From positions 1-64,000 of the forward strand of contig CAXXHY010000025.1 of assembly GCA_963667575.2 (NCBI GenBank): 64,000 nucleotides of DNA, written 5' to 3'. The stretch comes from G963665495 sp963667575 (GTDB lineage Bacteria; Desulfobacterota; Desulfovibrionia; Desulfovibrionales; Desulfovibrionaceae). A program made the position numbers and the translations under genes. How positions within the stretch are numbered: the stretch's first letter is position 1; the number at the start of each line of letters is the position of its first letter. Positions 45,569-54,404 of the stretch are shown here, piece by piece. The notes under the pieces were generated by a model. It searched no databases, was not told the origin of the DNA, and saw only the letters and a program-made list of their open reading frames with translations.

Positions 45569-46732
45569 ATGCAAAAGCTCGCCATAGCAGTATTATGTGG
45601 CTTTTTGGTTTTGGCTTTTTCCTCCCCGCTTCTGGCGAAACCAGGTGATAGTTTTCCCACTACACCGGCTAAACACAATGGCCAGAAATGGCGCATCGCG
45701 TATTATGAAGGCGGACAATATACCAATTATCCGGTGCTGCTGAAAAGCATTGTTCTCGGTTTGCAGGATCTCGGCTGGCTCAAAGTGGAACCATACCCCG
45801 ACACGAAAATGACCGACCATGAACTATGGAAATGGCTCTGTGCCAATGTGACGAGCGATTATCTGGAACTCGTGGAAGATGCTTTCTACTCCCCTGGGGA
45901 TTTTGACGCTTCATTGAGAACACAGACCCAGCAGGCCTTCCTTGATCGCGTCAAATCGAAACAGGATATCGACCTTGTTCTGGCGCTCGGCACCTGGGCC
46001 GGACAGGACCTGGCCATCGATGAAAATACCGTTCCCATGATGGTGCTCTCAAGCAGCAATCCCATTCATTCGGGGATCGTCACCAGCAAGGACGACTCGG
46101 GCCGGGACAATGTCTTCGCCGTGGTCGAACCAGACCGTTATATGCGGCAGCTGCGTCTTTTCCAGGATATCGTCGGATTCAAACGCCTGGGGATAGTATA
46201 CGAGGACTCGGTGGAAGGAAGAACCTTTGCCGCGCTGGACGACATCAATACCGTTGCCAAGGAACGCGATTTCGAAGTCATCAGCTGCAATGCTCCTTTC
46301 AACGACGTTTCCCTGCAGCAATCCGAAGATGCGGTTGTTCAGTGTTTCAAGGAAATCGCACCCAAGGTGGACGCGGTTTATATCACAGAGCATCGTGGAG
46401 TGACGCTCAACAGTCTTCCCAGGCTTCTGGAACCACTCTACGAACAGAAACTGCCGACCTTTTCCATGCCCGGGTCCAAGCTGGTCAAATACGGCGTGCT
46501 GATGAGCATTGCCCAGGCCAATTTCAAATACACCGGACGTTTTGCTGCTGAAGTCATTGCCAAAATCTTCAATGGAGCAAAACCGCGGGAACTCACCCAA
46601 ATCTGGCAAGCTCCACCGAAAATTGCCATGAACCTCAAAGTTGCTGAAATCATAGGCTTTGATCCACCTGTGGATATCATGATGGCCTCTGATGAAATTT
46701 ATGAAACCATCGCAAAAGCAACTGACCAATAG
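45569..46732 (+). CDS. ABC-type periplasmic substrate-binding protein
   Basis: 387 residues with a Sec signal peptide (KLAIAVLCGFLVLAFSSPLLAKP, cleavage after LLA). The rest follows the two-lobe ABC_sub_bind pattern: WRIAYYEGGQYTNYP, LVLALGTWAGQDLA, SSNPIHSGIV, FKRLGIVYEDSVEGRTF, AVYITEHRGVTLN and ALINE-type tail region. No permease or ATPase gene is nearby, so it may serve as a ligand presenter for the Cache sensor encoded just upstream rather than as a transporter part. SD AGAAGGAG. Confidence 0.85.
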   Translation: MQKLAIAVLCGFLVLAFSSPLLAKPGDSFPTTPAKHNGQKWRIAYYEGGQYTNYPVLLKSIVLGLQDLGWLKVEPYPDTKMTDHELWKWLCANVTSDYLELVEDAFYSPGDFDASLRTQTQQAFLDRVKSKQDIDLVLALGTWAGQDLAIDENTVPMMVLSSSNPIHSGIVTSKDDSGRDNVFAVVEPDRYMRQLRLFQDIVGFKRLGIVYEDSVEGRTFAALDDINTVAKERDFEVISCNAPFNDVSLQQSEDAVVQCFKEIAPKVDAVYITEHRGVTLNSLPRLLEPLYEQKLPTFSMPGSKLVKYGVLMSIAQANFKYTGRFAAEVIAKIFNGAKPRELTQIWQAPPKIAMNLKVAEIIGFDPPVDIMMASDEIYETIAKATDQ

Positions 46733-46868
46733 ACTTTTGGGGGGGAATTAGTTATTTATTTTATAAATACACTCGCAATAAGTTCTTTATAACAGCGAAG
46801 TGAACTATCGTTTTTGGGACAATCAATCGTATATTTTGCTCTGATTTTTGATCTCTGACGCAACTACT

Positions 46869-46889
46869 CTTTGCCGCTGTCCGGCAAAG
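46869..46889 (+). terminator. Weak terminator hairpin
   Basis: CTTTGCCG / CGGCAAAG stem with a short loop followed by TTTCTC, 137 nt after the binding-protein gene. The AT-rich 46733-46868 stretch before it shows nothing else. Confidence 0.45.
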
Positions 46890-46957
46890 TTTCTCAGATC
46901 AATTTGAGCAACAATGTTGAATAATTAGCGTTCTTCTGATCATGTTGAGGAAGTTTA

Positions 46958-47431
46958 ATGTATATTGACCTGGCCACTATCTCCGACCTCTCTGAAATAC
47001 AGACTGTACAGATTGATGCCTATGGCGGCGAATACTTCACCCTCCTTACCCTCCGACAATACATCGATCTTTTTCCTTCATCTTTTTTTATTATGAAAGA
47101 TCCGGAAGCTCAGCATAAAATCATCGCTGCTGCAATTTGCGGATTGGATGAAACAAAACAGCACTCCTGGCTTTTATCACTGGTGGTTTCACCCCCCTAT
47201 CAAAAACGCGGATTCGGAGGACAGCTTCTGGAAGAAGTTATCCGTTACTCGAATAACGCAAATTTAAGAAGCCTCTCTCTTACTGTATCTCCTGAAAACA
47301 CCCTAGCAACAAGTCTTTATCGCTCTCGTGGATTTGAAATTATCACCCTGGAACAGGATTATTTCGGCAAAGATATGCATCGTTATCTGATGAAAAAGAC
47401 ATTTCCAGCCGTTGAATTGACCTGCACCTAG
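46958..47431 (+). CDS. GNAT-family N-acetyltransferase
   Basis: 157 residues, AT-richer than its neighbours. Core GNAT pattern: LLSLVVSPPYQKRGFGGQLLEEVIRYS (acetyl-CoA pyrophosphate loop, residues ~73-100), SLTVSPENTLATSLYRSRGFEI (RimI-like motif B). The N-terminus (IDLATISDLSEIQTVQIDAYG) is also RimI-like. Substrate unknown. SD TGAGGAAG. The compositional shift and orphan position may reflect transfer. Confidence 0.85.
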   Translation: MYIDLATISDLSEIQTVQIDAYGGEYFTLLTLRQYIDLFPSSFFIMKDPEAQHKIIAAAICGLDETKQHSWLLSLVVSPPYQKRGFGGQLLEEVIRYSNNANLRSLSLTVSPENTLATSLYRSRGFEIITLEQDYFGKDMHRYLMKKTFPAVELTCT

Positions 47432-47507
47432 TTCGTAATTCTGCTGTCTGGTCTGCTATACTTGCTAACATGAATCACCGTATCCAATTATTCTGTCCCG
47501 GAAAAGC

Positions 47508-47545
47508 AAAAACATCCCGACCTTAATAAGGCCGGGATGTTTTTT
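47508..47545. terminator. Bidirectional terminator
   Basis: AAACATCCCG / CGGGATGTTT stem flanked by A- and T-runs, between the convergent GNAT and MFS-fusion genes. Confidence 0.8.
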
Positions 47546-47627
47546 CAGACAATATAAATGCATTATATTCAAAAATGCTGATAATCAGATATAATATAGT
47601 CATCATTCTCCGTGGAACTCAAAAAAA

Positions 47628-50048
47628 TCATCTCTTTTTCTTCAAATTCACTGCAATAAAATAAAAGCACACCGTAGAAATAAAGAATATAAGACCAATC
47701 AGCGCCGCCCCCTGACTTATGCCCATGGAGGCAAACACCAGGCCCATGACCACGGGCCCCAACATTTGCCCCAGCTTGTCCATGGCCCTTTGAATACTCA
47801 TGGCTTTTCCCACACCTACCTTGCTGACGCTATCCAGAGCCAGACAATAGGCGGACTGCGCACCGATGACCAATGCCCCGGATATTCCCATGAAAAACAC
47901 GGACACGAGCACAGGGATAAATCCATTGTAAAAATACAGGGACATCAATCCGCCCCCTCCGATCAGTCCCCCCAGGACAATAAAAATCTTTTTGTTTTGC
48001 GCCCTGTCCACAAAACCGCTCAGGAGCGGACCGATGTAAATAACCGACAGACCATACAGCATCAGAATGCGGCCGATATTGGACTGCCCGATTCCAATCT
48101 TGTTCAAATACAATGGAGCGGCGTAAAACAGCAGTCCTACCTGGCATAAGGCGAATGGCACCAGGCTGAAAAAAAGCGTGGCCGAATAACTTCTGTCAAT
48201 AAACAATTTGGCAAAGTCCGCAATCCGTAGCTTTTCGTTGTCCTCTTTTTCTTCGGGTTCGAAATGCAGTTGTTTGCGCATAAAAACCAGGACAAACAGA
48301 CAGGGAATGAGCAACAGCACCAGGGAGAACCAGAACACCGGCGCGTACCCCATACGCTCGGCCAGCATGGCGCCCACTGCCGTGCCGCAAATCTGGCCGG
48401 AAACGATCCCTGCCACAAGGTTGGTGAGCCCCTGGGCACGGGTCCTGAAATCGGTATGCCGGAAAACAAAGCCCTGGATGGCCATCCACGAAAGGCCGTA
48501 GCCAAAGCCTACAACACCGCGTGCGGTAATGAAGCCCAAAGCCGTATCCGCCGTGGAGCACAGGTAGGCTCCAATACCGGAAAGCACCAGCCCGAGAAAA
48601 AACGGAACATGCCAGCCGCGCTTGTCCACAAGCACGCCGGACAACAGAGCAGAGACAAGTGCGCAGAACATTTCCGTGGAAATGGGCAGGCCCAGTACCA
48701 CGTTCCGGGACAAGCCGAACAAAGGCTCGTACAAGTCGCGCATATACAAGGGAATGAAAGAAATCGGTAACGCCCAGGCGAATACGAAGCTGAAGCCGGC
48801 CGGACGGATGCGCAGGGGGATGCTCAGTTTCTCGTCCTTCTCCACACCGGACAGAGGCTGCTGCCCCAGATAGAGCAGCAGAAGAATCGCGAGTTCCACC
48901 AGAAACAGGAAAGAAACCAGCATGACCGTCAGGGAATCAAGCATGATCTCGCGCACCTGGCCCTGAATATAGTCTCTGGAAAGCAAAAGGCGGACGTAGC
49001 CTTTTGTCACCTGGGCCAGGTCCTTGCTGATCACTATCAGGGGCTGGATAATTTCATAGGTCCCGGTACGCTCAGGTTTCTTGCCCTTCCAAAGCTGTTC
49101 TGCCGTTGATGTCTCGCCTTCCTTGTCCACATGGTACAGCACCCTGCCGTCGGCGCTGACAATCTCCATGGCGGAAACTTCCGGAGATGCTTCGATGATG
49201 GGCGAAAGCAAAGTTTCAATTTTTCTGAGTTTGTCGATACGGATATTTTTCTGCAGCAAAAATTCCACATCCTGGCGCACCATGGACGTCATATGCGAAG
49301 CCCGCTCCCGGGTCATGGTCAGGTATTCGGACTGAAAATCCGTCACGTTGAACATCGCATAGGCAATTTGCGCGCCGCCAATGGATAACAGAAGTACGCT
49401 GTAGAGCTTGGGTTTCTCGAATCCCACGCCAGGAACAGGAGTCAGCAGCCACAGACCTATGGCCAGGGCCACTGCGCCGGCGAACGTTGCCGCCCCTAGG
49501 GCCATGGCATTGCGTTTCAAGGAAGCAACAATCTGTTCTTCTATGATCGAGTTGGGAAAGCTGAACAGAATCCGGCCCAATGTTTTGCCGGATTTTCCTT
49601 TGACCAGAAACAGCAGATGCTTGCTTTCCGGCCCTTGAAACAGCAGCGCGCCTCCGCCTACCCCCATGAATTTCGCTTTTTTCTGAAAATCGCTCCCAAG
49701 GTACGAGGTAAGCGAACGTCCGACGCAATCATCGACCAGACAATGAACAATCTTCCCATCCGGTTCGGCCACAATGATGTTGCTCACCTCGGGGAGATCT
49801 TCCTTGACCTGCTGCATGAGCTTGTTGATGCCGTAAAACTTGTCCAGCGGCTTTCCAAAACGCATCGCGCCCTGAATTTCCAGAAGAAATCCATGCGCCA
49901 CTACTCTGAAGCTGGAAATGACGGAACGGGTAAGCAATCCATCCAGGGACTCAATGCTCAAGGCTCCGGAAAAGGCCTGAGCAACCAGAAGAATGACGAA
50001 CGCACCGGCGAGAAGTTTGAGTTTTACGGAGCTTGTTTCTTTGATCAT
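47628..50048 (-). CDS. MFS transporter fused to two extracytoplasmic sensor-like domains
   Basis: 806 residues. Membrane helix (~10-30), a first extracytoplasmic domain (~31-180; VSNIIVAEPDGKIVHCLVDDCVGRSL, FLVKGKSGKTLGRILFSF, Cache-like strands), two helices (~182-236), a second Cache-like domain (~237-365; EVSAMEIVSADGRVLYHVDKEGE), another helix (~370-398), then a complete MFS transporter (~410-800; LPISFIPLYMRDL, GARGVVGFGYGLSWMAIQ-type region, SQICGTAVGAMLAERMG, FFMGISGALVIGAQSA). Sensor plus transporter in one chain is unusual; it may be a transceptor or a ligand-gated exporter. No obvious ribosome site is seen. Confidence 0.85.
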   Translation of the reverse strand: MIKETSSVKLKLLAGAFVILLVAQAFSGALSIESLDGLLTRSVISSFRVVAHGFLLEIQGAMRFGKPLDKFYGINKLMQQVKEDLPEVSNIIVAEPDGKIVHCLVDDCVGRSLTSYLGSDFQKKAKFMGVGGGALLFQGPESKHLLFLVKGKSGKTLGRILFSFPNSIIEEQIVASLKRNAMALGAATFAGAVALAIGLWLLTPVPGVGFEKPKLYSVLLLSIGGAQIAYAMFNVTDFQSEYLTMTRERASHMTSMVRQDVEFLLQKNIRIDKLRKIETLLSPIIEASPEVSAMEIVSADGRVLYHVDKEGETSTAEQLWKGKKPERTGTYEIIQPLIVISKDLAQVTKGYVRLLLSRDYIQGQVREIMLDSLTVMLVSFLFLVELAILLLLYLGQQPLSGVEKDEKLSIPLRIRPAGFSFVFAWALPISFIPLYMRDLYEPLFGLSRNVVLGLPISTEMFCALVSALLSGVLVDKRGWHVPFFLGLVLSGIGAYLCSTADTALGFITARGVVGFGYGLSWMAIQGFVFRHTDFRTRAQGLTNLVAGIVSGQICGTAVGAMLAERMGYAPVFWFSLVLLLIPCLFVLVFMRKQLHFEPEEKEDNEKLRIADFAKLFIDRSYSATLFFSLVPFALCQVGLLFYAAPLYLNKIGIGQSNIGRILMLYGLSVIYIGPLLSGFVDRAQNKKIFIVLGGLIGGGGLMSLYFYNGFIPVLVSVFFMGISGALVIGAQSAYCLALDSVSKVGVGKAMSIQRAMDKLGQMLGPVVMGLVFASMGISQGAALIGLIFFISTVCFYFIAVNLKKKR

Positions 50049-50193
50049 AGTGGCCCGAAACGCAAAAAGATTGCTTAGAGTTCTATTATCTCATATAAAG
50101 ATAAATAATGGTAACGTTGAAAAAATGGTAATATGACGTCAAATTCCTATGTCCTTTTCAGCTTTAGCTGTCAATCAGGCCAAGGAGTACCCA

Positions 50194-51879
50194 GTGACGG
50201 ATGATCGAAACGATCAGACCATTGTTGTCGTAGACAATTGCGACACAGAGGATCTGCCCCAAAAAATCGGTAAATATACCATCATACGCATGCTGGGCAA
50301 AGGCGGCATGGGGACCGTATATTTGGGCAAGGATCCTATGCTGGACCGTCTGGCTGCCATAAAGACACTGCATACCCCGCCCGAGTCCATGAGTATCGAA
50401 AACCGGAAACAACTTGTACAACGTTTTCTCCGGGAAGCCAAATCACTCGCCAAGATTAATCACAATAATATCATCAAAATATACGCTATTGGCCGTCACG
50501 AGAGCACGCTCTACATGGCCATGGAATACGTCGAGGGGCAGACTCTAATGGAGATCTGCAAGTCGCCCTTGGAATTACCCTTCAATACGAAACTGCAGTA
50601 CATGATCCAGATGTGCGAGGGACTGCAGGTCATACATGAAGCCGGTCTTGTGCATCGCGATATCAAACCGTCGAACATCATGGTGACCAACAACGGACTC
50701 GTCAAAATCATGGACTTCGGTACGGTACATACGCAAGACTCGGAATTGACGCGTACGAAGCAGATCATCGGAACACCGAGCTACATGTCCCCGGAACAGG
50801 TCAGCGGACTGAGCGGCACCCTGCAGTCCGATATCTTTTCTCTGGGCTCGGTCTTTTATCTGTTTCTGACAGGTGAAAAAGCCTTTTCTGGAGAAACATT
50901 TTCATCAGTCACCTACAAGATCATTCATTCCGACCCGGTGCCCCCTTCCAAAATCAATCCGGTCATACCGGCCAGGCTCGATCCCATCATCTTGAAGTGC
51001 CTGGAAAAATCTCCTGAACTACGTCATCAGGACAGCACGGCTCTCCTCACGGCGCTTCGCGAACTTCAGCTGGACGCTCCGGCAAGATCCCAGAAAGTCC
51101 GACGGGGCAGCATTCTTCAGAAAACATCTTTTGCAACTGCGCTGGTCCTGTTGCTTATGATCGGGGCCTACACCGCCTACCACTACGAACTGATCCCTTA
51201 CGATCGCTTGCCTGACATTTCCACACAGACTCCCCCTGCCGCAAAAACGCCGCCACCGGCCCCCCACGCGGCCAGCGGCCTGTCCTTTCAACTCAACTAT
51301 CTGTTCCAACAGGACGGTACCGAAACAATCCGGCGTTTGCGCTACAATGAGGAGTTGAACCCGAGGGATACGTACAAAATCTGCTTCACTCCGGACCAAA
51401 GCTGCTACGTATACATCTACAGTGTCATCAACGAGCTGTACGTATATCAACTCTTTCCCCCCTCGGGGCTTGCCGCGGGCGACATGAGCAATCCGGTTCA
51501 GAAAGACAGGCAATACGTGCTGCCCACGGACAACACCCCCTATGTACTTGGCCCCAAGGAAACTGTTTCCATCTATTTTCTGGCCGGCACCAAACGCAAC
51601 AGCGAGTTGGAACGCAAATACAGCCTGTTAAAAACCGCTGGAGTGGGCGGGAACACGAAATTCAACAAGATTAACCGCTACACGCTGAGAAAACTGCTGC
51701 GCAACAGCGCTGCGGATATCAAGGCGACTTCTTCGGAAAAACAGATCGTCATCCACTGGAACAGCCCGCAAAAGCAGTTCACTTTCCCAGAAAAACGGTT
51801 GAGCAACCTCTGTGACGGATGCTCCACAGTCATCAAATTTCTCAACAACCGGAGATCCATGGACAACTGGCAACGCTGA
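50194..51879 (+). CDS. Serine/threonine protein kinase with C-terminal DUF4384-like domain
   Basis: Membrane-anchored Hanks-type kinase. I choose GTG 50194 (AAGGAG 7 nt upstream) over ATG 50149; length about 561. Gly-rich loop LGKGGMGTVYLG (~35), VAIK-type lysine (AAIKTL), catalytic HRDIKPSN, KIMDFGTVH, and the GTPSYMSPEQ activation-loop end are all present, so it should be active. A membrane helix (~311-330) and a Pro-rich linker lead to an extracytoplasmic region with the DUF4384-like pattern LRYNEELNPRDTYKICFTPDQSCYVYIY. It is convergent with the FHA genes, whose products would read phosphothreonines it makes. Confidence 0.9.
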   Translation: MTDDRNDQTIVVVDNCDTEDLPQKIGKYTIIRMLGKGGMGTVYLGKDPMLDRLAAIKTLHTPPESMSIENRKQLVQRFLREAKSLAKINHNNIIKIYAIGRHESTLYMAMEYVEGQTLMEICKSPLELPFNTKLQYMIQMCEGLQVIHEAGLVHRDIKPSNIMVTNNGLVKIMDFGTVHTQDSELTRTKQIIGTPSYMSPEQVSGLSGTLQSDIFSLGSVFYLFLTGEKAFSGETFSSVTYKIIHSDPVPPSKINPVIPARLDPIILKCLEKSPELRHQDSTALLTALRELQLDAPARSQKVRRGSILQKTSFATALVLLLMIGAYTAYHYELIPYDRLPDISTQTPPAAKTPPPAPHAASGLSFQLNYLFQQDGTETIRRLRYNEELNPRDTYKICFTPDQSCYVYIYSVINELYVYQLFPPSGLAAGDMSNPVQKDRQYVLPTDNTPYVLGPKETVSIYFLAGTKRNSELERKYSLLKTAGVGGNTKFNKINRYTLRKLLRNSAADIKATSSEKQIVIHWNSPQKQFTFPEKRLSNLCDGCSTVIKFLNNRRSMDNWQR

Positions 51880-51918
51880 GTCAGCCCAAACGCTCTTCTC
51901 CCCCTCGATCACCACCAA

Positions 51919-53376
51919 TCACAAGGCTCCATGCTCCTTCAGCTTTCTTTGAGATTTTTCATAATATTCATGCTTGGGATTGATGGACAGCACTTCCATG
52001 GCCTGCTCGAAACTTTCCACAGCCTTGGCGGTCTGTCCCAGGTCCTCATATACGAGGCCTTGCTGGTATAACTCCCTGGCCTTTTTATCCAATAGGGGCA
52101 TGATCTGCTGCATGGCGTTGCGGGCGCCCGGATGGTCGGGATACACTTCCAGAACCTTGCGCCACTCCTGAATAGCTTCTTCGTACTTTTCCTCTGCAGC
52201 CAGTTTCTGCCCTGCCGTAAAATCCTCGAGAGTCTGGACTTCAAGAACCTTCTGCAGATCCGCCACCTTGGCCTTTATCGAGTCTATTTCCGGTCCCTCG
52301 GCGTTCATGCTCAAAATGAATTCATACTCTTTCAAGGCCCGATAGGGCTGCTTATCGGCTTCGTATTTCTCGGCCTTGGCTTTGCTGCTACTGATGCGCT
52401 TCAGGACGCGCTCCGTACGTTTCTGCTGCTTGCTCAGGGTATCCTGTTCGAGCTGGTAGCTTTCCTCGACTTTCACCTGCAATTCCTGCAGATCCTTGTC
52501 ATGGGGAGAAATTTCCAGGGCCTGTTTCAGCACGCTGCGCGCTCCGGCATAATCCTTGGTGCTATACAGTACGCTGGCCTCCGTAAACAATGGAGACACT
52601 TTTTCCTTCAGGGCCTGCACCTCCTGCAAACGCTTTGCCTCACGTTCCTGCTTTGCCTTGATTTCCTGCCTGCAGCGGTCTGCAAGTCCGCTTGCTTCGG
52701 GATGCGTGGGTATCAGCTGCAGCACGGCCTCAAAACGTTCCAGGGCCTGGGGGTATTTGCCTTCCTCCATGTACCGCTTGCCGTTGCTCAGATGCACGGC
52801 AATGGCCCGCTTGACCCCGGCATCCTCAGCAGCTGATTCTTTTGCGCGTTCCTGCTCCAGCACGGACTGCTCCGCTTTCTGCGGCGCTTTGTCCTTGGAG
52901 CCCATGGCGATAAACAGCGCCAGCAGCATGAGCATCAGCAAGAGTAACAACAGAAGAATACGTACGCGGCTGCTTTTTTTGACCGGTGCGCCGCCTTTGC
53001 CCTGCACGCCAAAGCGCAGTTTGGAGCTTCCCACGGTCAGTATGTCGCCATCCCGCAAGGAGGCGGAAGCAGTTTTCTTGCCGTTCACCAGGGTAAAATT
53101 CCTGCTGTTCAGATTGACGGCCACGCACTTTTTGCCCTTGCGCTCAATCCGCAGATGCTCGCGGGAAACACTGCCGTCGTCCAGCTGCAGATCACAGTTC
53201 GGATGCCGCCCCACCAGCAGCGCATCGTCAAAGGTCTTGCTCTGTCCGCTGGAAGGTCCTTCTATAACCGATACGATAAAGGCCTTTTCCCCCTGAAACC
53301 CGGTCTGGGTATAATCCATGGTGGAATCGGCCCACTCCCCGGTCTGCTCCAGTTGCGTCTGATCTTCTTGCACCAT
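51919..53376 (-). CDS. FHA-domain membrane protein with TPR-rich C-terminus (1)
   Basis: 485 residues from ATG 53376, which sits 2 nt after the preceding gene's stop; earlier starts overlap it. The FHA domain (~35-120; LLVGRHPNCDLQLDDGSVSREHLRIE with the GR..SxxH phosphopeptide-binding residues, NFTLVNGKK) is cytoplasmic. One membrane helix (VRILLLLLLLMLMLLALFIAMG, ~145-166) is followed by TPR-like helices through the C-terminus (HLSNGKRYMEEGKYPQALERFEAVL, AEKYEADKQPYRALKEYEFIL, EEWRKVLEVYPDHPGARNAM). Such proteins tether phosphorylated partners to a membrane assembly. Shortest of three similar proteins in a row. Confidence 0.87.
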   Translation of the reverse strand: MVQEDQTQLEQTGEWADSTMDYTQTGFQGEKAFIVSVIEGPSSGQSKTFDDALLVGRHPNCDLQLDDGSVSREHLRIERKGKKCVAVNLNSRNFTLVNGKKTASASLRDGDILTVGSSKLRFGVQGKGGAPVKKSSRVRILLLLLLLMLMLLALFIAMGSKDKAPQKAEQSVLEQERAKESAAEDAGVKRAIAVHLSNGKRYMEEGKYPQALERFEAVLQLIPTHPEASGLADRCRQEIKAKQEREAKRLQEVQALKEKVSPLFTEASVLYSTKDYAGARSVLKQALEISPHDKDLQELQVKVEESYQLEQDTLSKQQKRTERVLKRISSSKAKAEKYEADKQPYRALKEYEFILSMNAEGPEIDSIKAKVADLQKVLEVQTLEDFTAGQKLAAEEKYEEAIQEWRKVLEVYPDHPGARNAMQQIMPLLDKKARELYQQGLVYEDLGQTAKAVESFEQAMEVLSINPKHEYYEKSQRKLKEHGAL

Positions 53377-53378
53377 GG

Positions 53379-54404
53379 CTACTTGTCCTTGAGTTCTTCC
53401 AATTGCTTTTTCGCGTCCAGATACCGTTCGTCCTGTGTATCTCTGCACCACTTCACAACGAGTTTGAATTCATTGATCGCATCCTGGTAGCGCATGTATT
53501 TTTTGGCTTTCAGCCCGCGCCGGTAATGCGCGTCTATCTGCTCATCCAGTTCCTGTTCGGCGCGCAGCAACATTTTTCTGGCAGACTGGTTCTCCGGATC
53601 CAGCGTATAGGCTCTGTTCCACTCCTCCACTGCTTTTTCCAGATTGCCCGTATTGTAGAAAAAACGTCCCTGGCGGAAATGATCCTGGGAGGCTTTTTTC
53701 GCATCGCTGACGGATGCCGCCTCAGGAACCTGGTCGGAGTCTTTGCCAGGTGCGGGCGACGATGTTTCGGACGCGCCAGTATCCGCAGTCTGGTTGGGTG
53801 TGTTGACCTCAGCGGTACTTTCCGCCGGCCCCGGCTCTTTTTCGGACACGGCCTGTTGGGATTGTGCGACAACCGACTTATTCACTGGCTCCGGCAACTC
53901 TGCTTTACGACTCTCCCTGCCGCCGGAGAACATGACGAACAGCAAGACCAGCAAGCAGAGCAGCAATCCTGAAAGCAACAGAATCCTGCGCTTGCTGCTT
54001 TTTTTCGGGGAAGGCTCCACGGCATCAAGATACATGGTCAGATTGGTGCTGTCCCCGATGTCCGCCGTACCCTGCTGTTCCAGTACAAAACTCGTCCCGC
54101 CTACCCGGATAAAAGCTCCCGGCTGCACGACCTCGCGCACGATCTTTTCTTCTCCCACGTACGTTCCGTTGCCGCTCCCCAGGTCCTCCAGCAAGGCTGC
54201 GCCGCCCTGCTGCGTAATCCGCGCGTGTTTCCTGGAAACCATGGTGTCGGAGGGGTCTATGAGAATATCGCAGTCCTTGTTCCGGCCGATGATCATGGCC
54301 GTGCCCTCTGCCAGAACATACGCCCTGCCCGTTTCAGCGCCCTTAAGCTCCCGCAGAAACAGCGGCGCATCTTGAATAATGGTATCCGAGAACGCATCAG
54401 CCAT
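53379..54404 (-). CDS. FHA-domain membrane protein with TPR-like C-terminus (2)
   Basis: About 341 residues from ATG 54404, overlapping the preceding gene by 8 nt (coupled). FHA domain ~10-110 with IGRNKDCDILIDPSDTMVSRKHARI and LGSGNGTYVGEEKI (Arg, Ser, His and Asn ligands present). One membrane helix (RRILLLSGLLLCLLVLLFVMF, ~133-153), a Pro/Glu/Ser-rich disordered stretch, then paired TPR-like helices (HFRQGRFFYNTGNLEKAVEEWNRAYTLDPEN, RRGLKAKKYMRYQDAINEFKLVVKW). Same plan as its downstream neighbour, suggesting duplication. Confidence 0.87.
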   Translation of the reverse strand: MADAFSDTIIQDAPLFLRELKGAETGRAYVLAEGTAMIIGRNKDCDILIDPSDTMVSRKHARITQQGGAALLEDLGSGNGTYVGEEKIVREVVQPGAFIRVGGTSFVLEQQGTADIGDSTNLTMYLDAVEPSPKKSSKRRILLLSGLLLCLLVLLFVMFSGGRESRKAELPEPVNKSVVAQSQQAVSEKEPGPAESTAEVNTPNQTADTGASETSSPAPGKDSDQVPEAASVSDAKKASQDHFRQGRFFYNTGNLEKAVEEWNRAYTLDPENQSARKMLLRAEQELDEQIDAHYRRGLKAKKYMRYQDAINEFKLVVKWCRDTQDERYLDAKKQLEELKDK

